Positions 1 through 10,078 are shown, numbered from the stretch's first letter. The stretch is DNA of 64,000 nt from Pantoea trifolii (GCF_024506435.1 NZ_JANIET010000003.1:59764-123763), one strand, 5' to 3'. A program made the numbers and translations. The notes: generated by a model from the sequence alone, not told the origin.

Positions 1-471
1 GACTATGACTTCATCTTTATTGATACGGGTCCGCATCTAGATGCCTTTATGCTTAACGCCATTGCCGCCAGCGATTTACTGTTAACGCCTACGCCGCCGG
101 CACAGGTAGATTTTCACTCTACGCTGAAGTATCTGACGCGCCTGCCCGAGATGCTTGAGCAGCTTGAGGAGGAGGGCATCACTCCCCGTATCAAAGGTAA
201 TATCGGTTTTATGTCGAAAATGACGTCTAAGCGGGATCATGAAATGACGCATGGTCTGGCTCGTGATGTGTTTACTTCCTACATTCTCGACGCCTCACTA
301 CCGCGCCTTGATGGCTTTGAGCGTTGCGGTGAGAGTTTCGACACTATTGTCAGCGCAGATCCTCACTCTTATCCGGGTAGTGCTGAAGCCCTTAAGAATG
401 CGAAACGCGAAGCTGAGCGTTTTACGCAAGCTGTATTTAAGCGAATTGAGTTTGTAAGAGGTATTAAGTGA
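1..471 (+). CDS. parA: ParA-type partition ATPase, 3' part
   Basis: This is the C-terminal part of a plasmid partition ATPase; the reading frame is open from base 1, so the N-terminal region with the P-loop lies outside the window. The first residues visible are DYDFIFIDTGPHLD, the Walker B region of ParA/SopA proteins, so translation does not begin at the ATG at 49. ParA uses ATP-driven DNA binding to move plasmid copies apart. The stop codon overlaps the GTG start of the next gene (GTGA), indicating translational coupling with parB. The family assignment is firm; the subtype (Ia, SopA/P1 ParA-like) is inferred from the partner's size. Confidence 0.9.
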   Translation, partial: DYDFIFIDTGPHLDAFMLNAIAASDLLLTPTPPAQVDFHSTLKYLTRLPEMLEQLEEEGITPRIKGNIGFMSKMTSKRDHEMTHGLARDVFTSYILDASLPRLDGFERCGESFDTIVSADPHSYPGSAEALKNAKREAERFTQAVFKRIEFVRGIK

Positions 472-1451
472 AAAAAGAAATGGTAAAACTTGGCCGCCAA
501 TTCGGTAAAACAGGCTTCTCTAAAACGCTGAATGAAATCGATGGCGAGCGCGTTTTCACTTTAAAATCAGGTGCAGAAGCAAGCTTTACTCTTACAAGGG
601 TGCTTCATGATGATATCGAGTCAAACACCTACGTGGATGCAGCGATAAACGGTCGTGACCAAGCGTTTCTGACCCCGGAATCTGTTAGTGATATCGCGCG
701 AACGATCAAGTTACAGCAGTTCTTCCCGGCTATTGCCCGCGAAATGGATGGGCGAATTGAGGTTCTGGATGGTTCACGCCGACGTGCAGCCTGCATCTTT
801 AATGGCACATCGTTTGAAGTGCTGGTTACACGTGACGAAATTAGCCTTGCAGATGCGCGTCAGCTTGCTATCGATATCCAGACAGCCAAGGAGCATACGC
901 TTCGTGAGCTTGGAAAGCGTCTTCAGTTGATGTACCCGGATGATATGAATAAGTCTGACATTGCTGAAGCTGAAGGGTTGTCTGCAGCCAAAGTCACCAG
1001 AGCATATCAAGCCGCAGCTGTACCAGACGAAATGATCGCCGTATTTCCTTCAGTTAGTGAGTTGTCCATCAACGATTATCAGACATTACTGGATATTGCT
1101 GACAAAGCTAAGGCCCAGCATATAACCATCGAGCAACTCACTGCAGCGGTGCAAGAACGCATTGATAATGATGTCTCTTATGCACCTGAAGACCCGAATG
1201 TAAAAGCGAAAATTATCGCATATTTCCGTGCAGAAAATACCGGGGTGAAAAACAAACGCGGTCCCAAGCAAGTCGTCACTGAAAAAATAGCTGACTTTAA
1301 GGACAAGAAACAGTTTGCCCGCAAGAAAACCGACAGTGAAAAAAGATTGGTCACATATGAGTTCTCACGCCTCCCGGCGACCTATCAAGCAGAACTTGAT
1401 GCTGCTGTTAAAGCTGTAATAGCACGCATGCAAGCTGAAGGTAATAGCTAA
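468..1451 (+). CDS. parB: ParB-type centromere-binding partition protein
   Basis: 327-residue DNA-binding partition protein, the partner of ParA. It carries the ParB/SopB motif DGSRRRAACIF at about residues 103-113, followed by a central HTH region (SDIAEAEGLSAAKVTRAY, about 163-180), then a lysine-rich linker and a C-terminal dimerisation region. The GTG start at 468 overlaps the parA stop by four bases; an in-frame ATG at 480 is the alternative. The length fits P1 ParB/SopB-class proteins. It should bind a nearby parS or sopC-like site, but no obvious centromere repeat was recognised downstream. A strong hairpin follows the gene. Confidence 0.92.
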   Translation: MKKEMVKLGRQFGKTGFSKTLNEIDGERVFTLKSGAEASFTLTRVLHDDIESNTYVDAAINGRDQAFLTPESVSDIARTIKLQQFFPAIAREMDGRIEVLDGSRRRAACIFNGTSFEVLVTRDEISLADARQLAIDIQTAKEHTLRELGKRLQLMYPDDMNKSDIAEAEGLSAAKVTRAYQAAAVPDEMIAVFPSVSELSINDYQTLLDIADKAKAQHITIEQLTAAVQERIDNDVSYAPEDPNVKAKIIAYFRAENTGVKNKRGPKQVVTEKIADFKDKKQFARKKTDSEKRLVTYEFSRLPATYQAELDAAVKAVIARMQAEGNS

Positions 1452-1460
1452 CATGCATCC

Positions 1461-1499
1461 AAAGAGGCACAGCTTTATTAACTGAAGCTGTGCCTCTTT
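1461..1499 (+). terminator. Terminator hairpin after parAB
   Basis: A perfect 15-bp stem (1461-1475 with 1485-1499) and a 9-base loop lie ten bases after the parB stop. The right arm ends in a short T run. It probably ends the parAB transcript. Confidence 0.75.
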
Positions 1500-1854
1500 C
1501 AAACGCAGTCACTAAATCGCCCCTTCCCAAAAGCATTCTAACCAATTGTCATATATACAAAAAACCAAAATATTTCACATTGAAATTCCCATAAAGCACA
1601 TCTTAAAAATCATTAAACAAACAAGCTTCGCGCTATGTGAAAAGGATAGCGGGAAAGAGGTGGAGTGACCTTGGGTGTAACTTAAAATCGGCGCGTCATA
1701 CCCATCTCCCAAGCTTTGCTTCCATATTCAGGTCATCATTCCATAATAATTCCCGTTGTGCCTGACCGCGGCACATTCAGTTTAAGTCTCGCCATTCAGC
1801 GCTGAATATGGACTACACCTATTATAATCCTGCCGACACTCATCAATAGTATTC

Positions 1855-2760
1855 CTACCGTAATTATTCTCGCTGATAACCTAGCTCATTCAGGTACTCA
1901 TCTCTAAATCTTCCATTTGGACTCACATTAGATCCGTACTGTTTCGGCTGACCCGGCTGGATGAGTCTTGGTTCCACATGATGTTTTAAGAGTCTGGCAT
2001 GTAAATGCTGATCTCTGAACAGTCCTCGTCGTCGCCGGGTAGCCACGTAACAGCACGATACTGTCCAGAATATATGTGACCTGACTGCAAAGCAGCGGTG
2101 ATCGTCCGGCTAGCATCCGTGTAATCATCTATACAGGTCAGGTAATTATTATGGCGACAGCTGACGAGTGCTTCCATGATGACCTTCATCAACCTGACCA
2201 GATTCAGTGCATTCGTACAAGAAAGTGGAAGCCATTCAGCCACCAGCCTTTTACAGTGCTGCCTACGCTTCTCGCAAAGGACGTTAGAATGATAAATGCC
2301 ATTCATTCGCTTGTGAGTGACACATAGATCTGCACGCATCAAAAGCCACCAGATATAGCGATAACTAAAGCGCCGGCATTCGGAATACAGGTCATTGATG
2401 CGTCTTTTAAAAAGGTGCAAGGAGCTGGACGCTGCGACTTATAGAGGCAGTTCTACATGTACAAATCTATGAGCCTGAAAGCAAGTCACTGCGACAGACC
2501 TGTCACACACATAAACTCCACGACTTCCCGTGATTTATCTGTCGTCAGTGCTTTTGGGCCAGAGCCATCTGAAACGCCTCTTTAGCCAGTATGACTTCGG
2601 CAAGCAGATTCATGAACCGGGCATTCTTTTCTTAAAGTGACTTAATGTACTTCACTTTAGGAATTCGATGCCGCCAAACTTCTTACACCGGACAGAGGAG
2701 GTAGTGTCTGAAATGGCGTGCTTGCAGCTAGTTACCATGGCTTCAGCCGCGTGGAAAAGC
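1855..2760 (-). pseudogene. Decayed IS3-family (IS407/IS2-like) transposase
   Basis: On the minus strand, fragments of both transposase reading frames can be aligned by eye in different frames. An OrfA remnant includes KKFGGIEF and the end NARFMNLLAEVILAKEAF. OrfB remnants include RINDLYSECRRFSYRYIWWLL, ALNLVRLMKVIMEALVSCRH, CIDDYTDASRTI, LIQPGQPKQ and NGRFRDEYLNE, which match the shared order of IS407-group transposases (YGYRRIH, SMDFVSDAL, VVDDFTRE, IQPGKPTQN, NGRFRDECLNE). Stops and frameshifts separate every block, so it cannot be active. Ends cannot be placed exactly. Its advanced decay shows that this stretch has been non-coding for a long time. Confidence 0.75.
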
Positions 2761-4236
2761 TGATGATCTATTCGTCGGAAAAACGTCTCTTCCTGGAGAT
2801 AGCCTCACAATCCTGATGCCGACATGACTAACACAGGGAGGTATCCATCAAAGTGCATTAGGTAATGCATACCAAAGCCGATACGAATGACATAACTTTT
2901 GCTGTGGTGAAATAAAATCGTTAGATTGAGAACTAAGAGTGGATAGCTTGGTTGGGGTGGGGGAGATATCGTGGAAAAAAGCTGAAGGTTGATTTAAACA
3001 CAATTCTGCCACATTTCTTGTGCTGGATTTGTATTTCCCTGTAAGAATCCCTTAAAAACAATCGTTTATTAGCACTGACGTCGCTACGTGAATTTTAGTG
3101 ACTTCGCTGCACCAATCCTCTGCAGAATTCACCAGAACGCGTCACAAATTGGTGTGTAAAATTGCCCCTAAGCATCAATTTGTCATTTCAAGGTGTAACC
3201 ACATTTCAGGTTATGCTCCGTGCTACGGTCAACTTGAATTCACCAGTTTCCTGGCACAAGCGTTCATTTCACCATTTGAGGTTGCCAAGCTACATCGTCT
3301 CAAGAACATATGATGTGGAACGGCTTTAAATCAGGGGGGTGGTAAAATCCCTGAAGTTTAAACAATGGGGGAAGGTAGGGAAGGGCATTACGGCTTCGCT
3401 AGAATTTTAAATCTCGGTTCTGTTGAGCATCGCCATTATGTGCCAGACAGCACTAGATTGTGCTGATTAGGCTATAGACTCGGGTAATCGTCTCAGGATG
3501 ATATAGCGTTCACGAGGTTTAGTGCCCTGGGGTATTATGCGAAATAAAGGTCCTCAACTCGCTGATTATCCATCAAACACTTCAGAGTCTGCTCTCCAAT
3601 TCCATCATTTGACGTACTTAGATATGAGACTTTTAGTGGAAAATTCGTGTTAAATGCCTTGGGAAATTAATTTTTAAACGGCCTGTTACTACGGTTTTGC
3701 GGTACAGCTGATGCTTTAAAGCCGGCAAGAAGAGGTGTTGCTGAGCAAAATAATGTTGGGGATGTATAAAAAAAGTGTTCCAAGGTAGAGTTCAAAAGTT
3801 TTCTAACCCATTAAAAGAGAAGTGTATTATACGTTTTTACGTTTTTACGTTTTTACGTTTTTACGTATTTACATCAGTAAGTTACTGATTACTTTCTCTT
3901 GTTCTAACAGATCTAAGCCATCACTCATCTTCTTTTAACAGCCCTTTTATTACGCCATTCTCTCAACAAATCCTGCTTCTACTATTTTGAAGATTTCACT
4001 TGATGCTTATTGGATTCCCCCATTAATGGCGGTTGATCTGATCGATGTGTAGGTAAGCATCTACACAAGTGATCAATTAAAAATGAAATTTATCATGGCA
4101 TTGAGAAGGAATGAGACTGCACTCAACACTATCAAGTGTCGCCACTTGTTACTGCTTACAGGGAATGTGAAAGGCCTGACGAGCTAGATTTTGTTGAAAA
4201 CGGAAAGTGTATGTCATGGGTAATCTCAATCCAAAT
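2761..4236. other. Gene-poor backbone stretch
   Basis: About 1.5 kb with no convincing gene. The only longer open frame (3098-3313, 71 codons) has no recognisable motif, signal peptide or Shine-Dalgarno and is probably chance. The segment contains a short tandem repeat (annotated separately) and leads into the iteron region. A partition site could lie here or just after parB, but none could be recognised. Confidence 0.5.
3831..3870 (+). repeat. 8-bp tandem repeat (ACGTTTTT)
   Basis: Four exact copies of the 8-bp unit ACGTTTTT (3831-3862) are followed by one degenerate copy, ACGTATTT. The array is T-rich on this strand and lies about 370 bp before the first iterons. It may be part of an unwinding or bending region, or simply a slippage product. 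Confidence 0.9.
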
Positions 4237-4386
4237 GACTACTATAGCGAGTAAGTTACTCACTACAGCGGTCTTTAGCGTTGCACGAGCTACTCACACC
4301 TAAGTAAACCCATACCAACTCATTGGAACGAAGGCTAATGTGGATACTCACTACAATAGTCATCTTCTCTCTATAGCAGTCATCAT
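4237..4386. repeat. Distal iteron-like sites, inverted
   Basis: Sites related to the repA iteron consensus GACTGCTATAGTGAGTA occur here. There is a head-to-head pair at 4237-4273 (GACTACTATAGCGAGTAA facing TTACTCACTACAGCGGTC) and two reverse-strand copies near 4345-4386 (ACTCACTACAATAGTCAT, CTCTCTATAGCAGTCAT). Inverted sites away from the main array are typical of Rep autoregulation or replicon handcuffing, but that role is inferred. Confidence 0.75.
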
Positions 4387-4620
4387 GAGTTGCTGTTGAA
4401 AGTTAACAACGCGTTTATGATCCAGAAGCCAAGCATCAGTACTGTTATATGAGCTCTGTTAGAAGCGGTGTTTAGTACAAGCTCAGTAGAAATCCTCAAT
4501 CATTACAAGCACAAGTCACAGTATCCCCGTATGTACACACTGTTTCAATGCGATGACCAGTCATCAGTGAGGCCGGTTCTTACCCTTTTATAAGTATGAC
4601 TGGATATAACTTACAGGCTT

Positions 4621-5230
4621 ATAGCGTTCCTTTATTTATCCCCATTATCCACAGGTCAGATCCAATAACTTGATCCCAATATGATCCCATTGAGATCCTA
4701 AACAGATCCCGACAACGCCACAGGCCTTGCTAACTGTGGGCTAAACGCCTGTCGATGACTGCTGTAGTGAGTGTAATGACCAATATAACGAGCATCTTGA
4801 CTGCTATAGAGAGCAGAGATGACCAATATAGAGAGAACATCATGACTGCTATAGTGAGTAACGAGCTGATTTGCTTGTTAATAAGCCAGTTAATCGAAAT
4901 TATGGTCAAACACCTGCTGCTCGTAGGTTCGGTTAAACCACTACATTTTCTGTGTTCTAAGTTTTAAATAGTTATGCACCGAAAACAGCACGCAAAATGG
5001 GCAATTTATTGGTTTTAAAGTTATCAACTGCATAAATCCAATAACAGATCCTAATAAGAACCTATATGTTCCAAACAGATCCCGGATCGCTCTGATGCCT
5101 TGCTGGACAAGGCTTTAGCGTTGATCGCTGACTGCTATAGCGAGTAGAAAGACTACTATAGAGAGTAATTAAACCGCTATAGTGAGTAGAATAACCGCTG
5201 TAGTGAGTGATAATATCCACTGTAACGAGT
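4621..5230 (+). repeat. oriV: Plasmid origin: DnaA box, GATC cluster, iteron arrays
   Basis: Likely origin of replication. A perfect DnaA box TTATCCACA lies at 4645-4653, followed by five GATC (Dam) sites within about 55 bp. Two forward iteron arrays follow: about five copies at 4755-4861 and five at about 5129-5230, spaced roughly 21-22 bp (two helical turns), consensus GACTGCTATAGTGAGTA. The GATC-rich block plus array is partly duplicated (4690-4861 resembles 5075-5230), suggesting the origin grew by an internal duplication. The last iterons run into the repA promoter/start region, which fits autorepression by RepA. Confidence 0.85.
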
Positions 5231-5269
5231 AACGGCGACTATCGCTTGTTCAAATCACGGATTTTCCAA

Positions 5270-6340
5270 ATGCCGAAAAAAGAACAAGAAATCAATCTGA
5301 TAGCTGATGCTTTCAGTGAAACAGACAAACGAACCGGTGAAGTTGTTCACCTAACACCTAACAGTAATAATACTGTTCAGCCTGTTGCATTGATGAGGCT
5401 GGGTCTATTTGTTCCCACGCTTAAATCCACTGCAAATGGTCGTAAAAATCAGATGTCTACAATGGACGTCACCGATGAGCTGAAACAGCTGACGATCGTA
5501 AAGGCTGAAGGTTATGAAAATATCAAGATCACGGGTGCACGTCTTGATATGGATAACGACTTCAAAGCATGGGTCGGGATCATTCATGCCTTTGCGAAGT
5601 ATAAAGTGCTGGGAGATAGCGTAACGCTTCCTTTCGTTGATTTCGCCAAACTCTGTGGCATCCCATCATTACGCTCGTCTGCGAAGCTTAGAACGCGTCT
5701 GGAAGCCTCTCTGACACGCATTGCAACGAATACCATCCACTTTGCCAACAAAGAGGGTGAGTACTACGTGACGCACCTGGTTCAGTCAGCAAAATACAGT
5801 GTCAAAAATGACACTGTGACCCTGCAAGCCGATCCTAAGATCTTTGAACTCTATCAATTTGATCGCAAGGTGTTGCTCCAGCTTCGAGCTATCAACGAAT
5901 TAGCGCGTAAGGAGTCTGCACAGGCACTTTACACCTTCATCGAGAGCTTACCCCCAGATCCCGCCCCGGTGTCCATGCAGCGCCTCCAGGCTCGGTTAAA
6001 TTTGACCTCTCGGCCTAATACTCAATATGCCACTGTAAGAAGGGCTATGGAGCAGCTGAAAGAGATCGGTTATCTCGATTACACAGAGTTCAAACGAGGA
6101 TCGACGATCTACTTTTCGATCCACTATCGTCAGCCGAAGCTCAGACCTGCAAACATCCCAATCAGTCTTCCTGAACTTGAAGATGAACTGGACAATGAAG
6201 TTGAAATCGCACCCGCTAAGAAGCCGGTGAAAGCGAGGGCGGCTCCAAAAGCCAAGAAGGAGCCGGCCGGCAAAATGGTGATGTTGTCAGAAGAAGAACT
6301 TGCAATGCTTGAAACCATCAGGAAGAGCAAAAAGAATTAA
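5270..6340 (+). CDS. repA: RepFIB-like replication initiator protein
   Basis: 356-residue initiator of the RepFIB/Rep_3 superfamily that binds the flanking iterons and opens the origin. Features seen: the start [15 protein letters not shown], two winged-helix-like halves, the segment [24 protein letters not shown] typical of RepFIB-type RepA, and a Lys/Ala/Pro-rich tail (about residues 310-340). An upstream GTG at 5207 would extend the frame by 21 codons but falls inside the iterons, so ATG 5270 is preferred; no strong Shine-Dalgarno is visible at either. Iterons upstream imply autoregulation. It resembles initiators of large Pantoea plasmids; that comparison is from memory. Confidence 0.9.
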   Translation: MPKKEQEINLIADAFSETDKRTGEVVHLTPNSNNTVQPVALMRLGLFVPTLKSTANGRKNQMSTMDVTDELKQLTIVKAEGYENIKITGARLDMDNDFKAWVGIIHAFAKYKVLGDSVTLPFVDFAKLCGIPSLRSSAKLRTRLEASLTRIATNTIHFANKEGEYYVTHLVQSAKYSVKNDTVTLQADPKIFELYQFDRKVLLQLRAINELARKESAQALYTFIESLPPDPAPVSMQRLQARLNLTSRPNTQYATVRRAMEQLKEIGYLDYTEFKRGSTIYFSIHYRQPKLRPANIPISLPELEDELDNEVEIAPAKKPVKARAAPKAKKEPAGKMVMLSEEELAMLETIRKSKKN

Positions 6341-6394
6341 TCCTCATCTTCCGCAATCAGTCGGTTTTAGAAAGAGGCTCATCACTTCCTGGTT

Positions 6395-6845
6395 TGTTGA
6401 CCGCTATAGAGAGATGCCTCTCTCTATAGCGGTCATTTACGTGGGAGAGATGGTTCGAGAATCCCCAATTCACTTGCTATAGCAGTCATTTGTGATGTAA
6501 TCTTCTTAACCGCTATAGTGAGGAAATGAAATGTTCTCTATTTCAAAACGACTGCTATATAGAGTATAAGCCGACTATATTCGGCCAATATTCTCAACCG
6601 CCCTGGTAGTCACTAACCCCGCAACCCTTGTAAGCAGTGATGTTAGTAGGCACTAACACTAATTATTGACTCTCGTAAGTTGCACTCGGTCCTAAGCATC
6701 TTGACCGAGACAAATACCTATACTCTCCGAATACTCTCCATAGCAGTCTTTGAATTCATATCGATAATCACTCTCCATAGCAGTCATTCGAACAGACAGC
6801 GCTCTTACTCTCCATAGCGGTCATTACTCTCTATAGTGGTCATCA
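6395..6845. repeat. Downstream iteron cluster, mixed orientation
   Basis: Iteron-like sites follow repA on both strands. A palindromic head-to-head pair lies at about 6399-6438 (GACCGCTATAGAGAG facing CTCTCTATAGCGGTCAT). Single copies occur near 6476-6491, 6509-6526 and 6549-6570, and reverse copies near 6773-6790 and 6809-6845. Together with the upstream arrays they bracket repA. In RepFIB-type replicons such downstream sites are part of incompatibility/copy control. Confidence 0.8.
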
Positions 6846-7199
6846 TTTACAGCAAGTCCTCATCACACAATGAGTATGATTATTGACCAAATTAGCCGGG
6901 GAGGAGTCTTAGGATCTGATTATTTAGGGTAAAAACGTTATTGCACATCGGACGTAACACTGTCACGTCTTAAAACATTGCTGTTAGCATAGAATTAGAA
7001 AACGGAGAGAAAAGTGCATGATTTTGGCAGATATGCAAAGCGTTAGGTTTGAACGAAATTCTGGTTTTAACCACATCGGCGGCATACTTGAGTAGGTGAG
7101 AAAATGAGAAATGGCTCACCAGGTAATATCATGATTCAGGGCTGAATCGCCACAGGTTTAACAGACACCTCAGAGTCATTTAAGATGGCTTAAAGAGAG
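6846..7199. other. Intergenic, nothing recognised
   Basis: About 350 bp between the last iteron and an IS3 orfA. No gene or clear signal is visible. The bases just before 7200 (inverted-repeat-like, ending in AAAGAGAGGTGCCC) may include the left end and ribosome-binding site of the IS3 element. Confidence 0.4.
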
Positions 7200-7538
7200 G
7201 TGCCCATGAGCGGTAAGCGTTATCCCGAAGAGTTTAAAATTGAAGCAGTCAAACAGGTTGTTGATCGTGGTCATTCTGTTTCCAGCGTTGCAACACGTCT
7301 CGATATCACCACCCACAGCCTTTACGCCTGGATAAAGAAGTACGTTCCGGATTCTTCCACTAATAAAGAACAGTCAGATGCTCAGGCCGAGATCCGCCGT
7401 CTCCAGAAAGAGCTGAAGCGGGTTCCCGACGAACGGGACATATTAAAAAAAGCCGCTGTGAGTTCAACGGGTCGACGCAACGCTATCCTTAAAGAAGTGG
7501 CTGCGTCTTTGATGGAAGACTTGATGAAAATTTACTGA
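7200..7538 (+). pseudogene. Truncated IS3-family OrfA fused to an IS30 end
   Basis: Begins as a normal IS3-group OrfA: MSGKRYPEEFKIEAVKQV, an HTH with WIKKY, and a leucine-zipper stretch ending in DERDILKKAA at about residue 86. From base 7454 the sequence switches to a 40-bp block identical to the start of the IS30-type remnant at 61434, so the last 26 codons are not transposase. OrfB is absent. The product cannot transpose the element. This records an IS30 insertion into an IS3 copy followed by deletion. Confidence 0.85.
7454..7493. repeat. IS30-family terminal sequence, copy 1
   Basis: 40 bases identical to 61434-61473, where the same block precedes an IS30-type transposase start. Related, less similar ends occur at about 10004-10037 and 10644-10670 (core AGTTCAACCGATxGATGCAA). 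They mark IS30-type elements as the main agent that cut up this region. Confidence 0.85.
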
Positions 7539-7726
7539 CAAAAATAGCGCGCATATGCTGCAAACGCAGGCGCAGTCATTAATTTACCGGCTCCCTTTTG
7601 TCTTACTGAAATGCCAGCAGTAAATCCGGCGGGCTTTTCATTCATTTGCAGCTACGCCCTACTGTCAGGAACAGTACACTGCGCTTTTACAGAAAATCAG
7701 CATGCTGACAATAGCAGAGACAAGAT

Positions 7727-8899
7727 TTATGCAGATTTATTTGTGAGCAGTTCAGTCATAAAGACCAGCAGAATTGCCATTGCCAAACATGCTCCGACCA
7801 CAGCGATCGCACTCCAACCGCCATGATAAAAAGTAAATGAACCCAGCGCCGAACCCACTGCACCACAAATGAAAATCACGGCCATATAAGCCGCATTTAG
7901 CCTTCCCCGCGCCCCGGTATCCAGACTTTGGATGGCACGCTGGCCAAAGACCTGATTCGCCTGTGTTGCGGCATCGAGAATTATCGCGGCAAAGACCAAA
8001 ATCATCAATGAATCTTCCGCGTGCCCCCAGCCACTCATCAGTAGCGCAATACCCGCGCAACCGATCACTATACCGGTGCCGATTTTTGCTCCCCCGCGGT
8101 CTGCAACTTTACCTGCCACGGGAGCTGAAAGTGCCCCTGCCGCTCCCGCCAGCGCAAAGGCAGCAATTCCCGCTTGGGCGAGACCAAAACGCAGATGTAG
8201 CATGGGAGGAGCGGCAGTCCAAAACATATTAAATATGCCGAACATCGTACCCTGATAGGCCGCCCGGCTTTGCAGAGTTCTGGAAGTTATCAGTAAGTTA
8301 AGCATTGACCGCAGCGTAGCCCAATAATTTCGCTTCGATTGGGGATGCCATTGCGGTAACGCGCGCATCATTAGCACGAAGGTACCGAGCATCAAAGCCG
8401 CTGAGAAGACAAAGATGGATCGCCATCCCCAATAGCCTGCCAAAAAACTCGCTAAGGGGCGAGACAGCATAATGCCAGAGACCAATCCGAACATGATATT
8501 GCCGATAATTTTTCCACGTTTACGCTCCGGCGAAAGATGAACCGCAAGCGGCACCAGGACCTGACTGCCTACTGTACAAACTCCAAGCGAAAACGAAGTG
8601 ACCACCAACGCTGCGGGACCAGAACTGACCGCTACGCCAATCAGGCTAAGTATAGTACCCGCGGTTGTCATCAATACTAACCGACGGTTCTCAATCAAAT
8701 CGGCCAGGCAAACCAGAAAAAACAGACCCATGCCATAGCCAAGCTGGGTGGTGGTGACAATCAGCCCCGCGAGACTCGCCGGGAGATGCATACTACTTGC
8801 AATCAATCCGGCGATTGATTGTGAGTAATAAACATTCGCGGTAGTAGCTCCGCAGGCAAAAGCAAACAGGATGACAGTGGAAGGCTTTAAGCTTGCCAT
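7727..8899 (-). CDS. MFS (DHA1-type) exporter
   Basis: About 390 residues with twelve predicted membrane segments, beginning with one at about residue 8 (STVILFAFACG). It has the MFS motif A-like loop DLIENRRL after TM2 and a long central loop between TM6 and TM7. It resembles YnfM/Bcr-type drug or metabolite:H+ antiporters of the inner membrane. I placed the start at ATG 8899; a TTG at 8953 would add 18 polar residues. It is divergent from the LysR gene at 9052, a common regulator-target arrangement. Substrate cannot be inferred. Confidence 0.8.
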   Translation of the reverse strand: MASLKPSTVILFAFACGATTANVYYSQSIAGLIASSMHLPASLAGLIVTTTQLGYGMGLFFLVCLADLIENRRLVLMTTAGTILSLIGVAVSSGPAALVVTSFSLGVCTVGSQVLVPLAVHLSPERKRGKIIGNIMFGLVSGIMLSRPLASFLAGYWGWRSIFVFSAALMLGTFVLMMRALPQWHPQSKRNYWATLRSMLNLLITSRTLQSRAAYQGTMFGIFNMFWTAAPPMLHLRFGLAQAGIAAFALAGAAGALSAPVAGKVADRGGAKIGTGIVIGCAGIALLMSGWGHAEDSLMILVFAAIILDAATQANQVFGQRAIQSLDTGARGRLNAAYMAVIFICGAVGSALGSFTFYHGGWSAIAVVGACLAMAILLVFMTELLTNKSA

Positions 8900-9051
8900 T
8901 TCTGGCGCAGTGTCAGGGTGCAGCGTCGTTTGTGTCGTCAAATGATGTCCCAATCTTATTCAATTTTTTCTGAAGGAGGATGAGTGTAGACCTTGCGGGA
9001 ATCATTGATAAGTGCTGCAATAACGAATGTATCTTTCGGGATTTCCGAATA

Positions 9052-9948
9052 ATGCTAGAAAATTTGAAGTTGTTCCTCATGATTGTAGAAAAGGGCACCC
9101 TGTCAGCGGCTGGACGTGAGCTTGGGCTTTCTCCGGCCTCGGTGTCTGAGCGTCTGATGGCGTTGGAATCTTATTACAAGGCGACATTTCTGACGCGAAC
9201 CACTCGCTCGTTAAGCCTTACAGAAGAAGGACGCATTTTCGCAATTGGAGCACGTCGGCTACTGGCCGAGGCCGATGAACTTGAAAGCCGCATCAAATCT
9301 GGAACACAAATAATATCGGGCCCAATCAAGATCACCGCGCCTGTCGATTTAGGGCAGACTCGTATTGTGCCGATTCTCGATCGGTTCCTTGCAAGTCATC
9401 CGGATGTCACCATTGATCTCAACCTGACTGACAGTTTTGTTGATCTGGTAAGCCAGGGAGTCGATTTCGCCATACGTTATGGAATATTTTCTAACACCAC
9501 ACTCAAGGCCAAACCGATTGGGGAAAATCGTCGTTTGATTTGTGGATCCCCCGATTATTTGAACCGTAAAGGCATTCCATTACACCCCGATGATCTTTTA
9601 AATCACGAATGCATCATGATGCGCTTTACGCAGGGAATCGAGCGTATTTGGTCATTTCAAAACCATGGAGCACCCTATGCCATCTCAGTTAACGGACAGC
9701 GGACAACCAACAATGGCCAGTTAATCAAACAGTGGGCATTGCAGGGACATGGGCTGTGTAAAAAGTCCATCTGGGATGTTGAGGCTGACCTTGCTTGTGG
9801 CAGGCTTGTCGAAGTTTTGGCTGCCTATGCCCTTTCACCAACTGCATTGCATTTCGTTTACTCGCCAGCTCCCGTTCAGCCTCGTCGGGTAACAAAGCTG
9901 ATCGATGTTATCGCGCATGAATTAGCGAAATCCTATGCAAATAGCTGA
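9052..9948 (+). CDS. LysR-family transcription regulator
   Basis: 298 residues with an N-terminal winged HTH (LKLFLMIVEKGTLSAAGREL, then SPASVSERLMALE) and a type 2 periplasmic-binding-like effector domain starting near residue 90 (SGPIKITAPVDLG). The domain pattern is that of the CrgA/PecT-like LysR branch. ATG 9052 gives the usual LysR length and puts the HTH at residues 2-60; an ATG at 8980 (directly after AAGGAGG, no spacer) would add 24 residues. It is transcribed away from the MFS exporter at 8899 with a ~150-bp shared control region, so it likely regulates that gene. Confidence 0.88.
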   Translation: MLENLKLFLMIVEKGTLSAAGRELGLSPASVSERLMALESYYKATFLTRTTRSLSLTEEGRIFAIGARRLLAEADELESRIKSGTQIISGPIKITAPVDLGQTRIVPILDRFLASHPDVTIDLNLTDSFVDLVSQGVDFAIRYGIFSNTTLKAKPIGENRRLICGSPDYLNRKGIPLHPDDLLNHECIMMRFTQGIERIWSFQNHGAPYAISVNGQRTTNNGQLIKQWALQGHGLCKKSIWDVEADLACGRLVEVLAAYALSPTALHFVYSPAPVQPRRVTKLIDVIAHELAKSYANS

Positions 9949-10003
9949 TAAAAGGGTGTGCCAATTTCGCTCAAATCGTACTTTCCTAACGCGTCAGCTT
10001 CGT

Positions 10004-10037
10004 GCTATCAGTTCAACCGATTGATGCAAAACACTTA
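10004..10037. repeat. IS30-like terminal sequence, copy 2
   Basis: AGTTCAACCGATTGATGCAA plus flanks resembles the IS30-type end at 10644-10670 (AGTTCAACCGATGGATGCAA). No transposase remains next to it. It sits where the 5' end of the DUF1254/1214 gene was lost. Confidence 0.55.
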
Positions 10038-10078
10038 TTGCGTCTTTTACGTTCGGTCATAATGTCACCTGTTTTGAC

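Noticed and set aside
49..471. parA starting at ATG 49
   Set aside because: The frame is open and encodes ParA Walker B residues from base 1, so the true start is outside the window.
3098..3313. 71-codon ORF in the backbone
   Set aside because: No ribosome-binding site, motif or family; likely chance in a non-coding stretch.
5207..5269. GTG 5207 as repA start
   Set aside because: It lies within the last iterons; ATG 5270 fits initiators of this family better.
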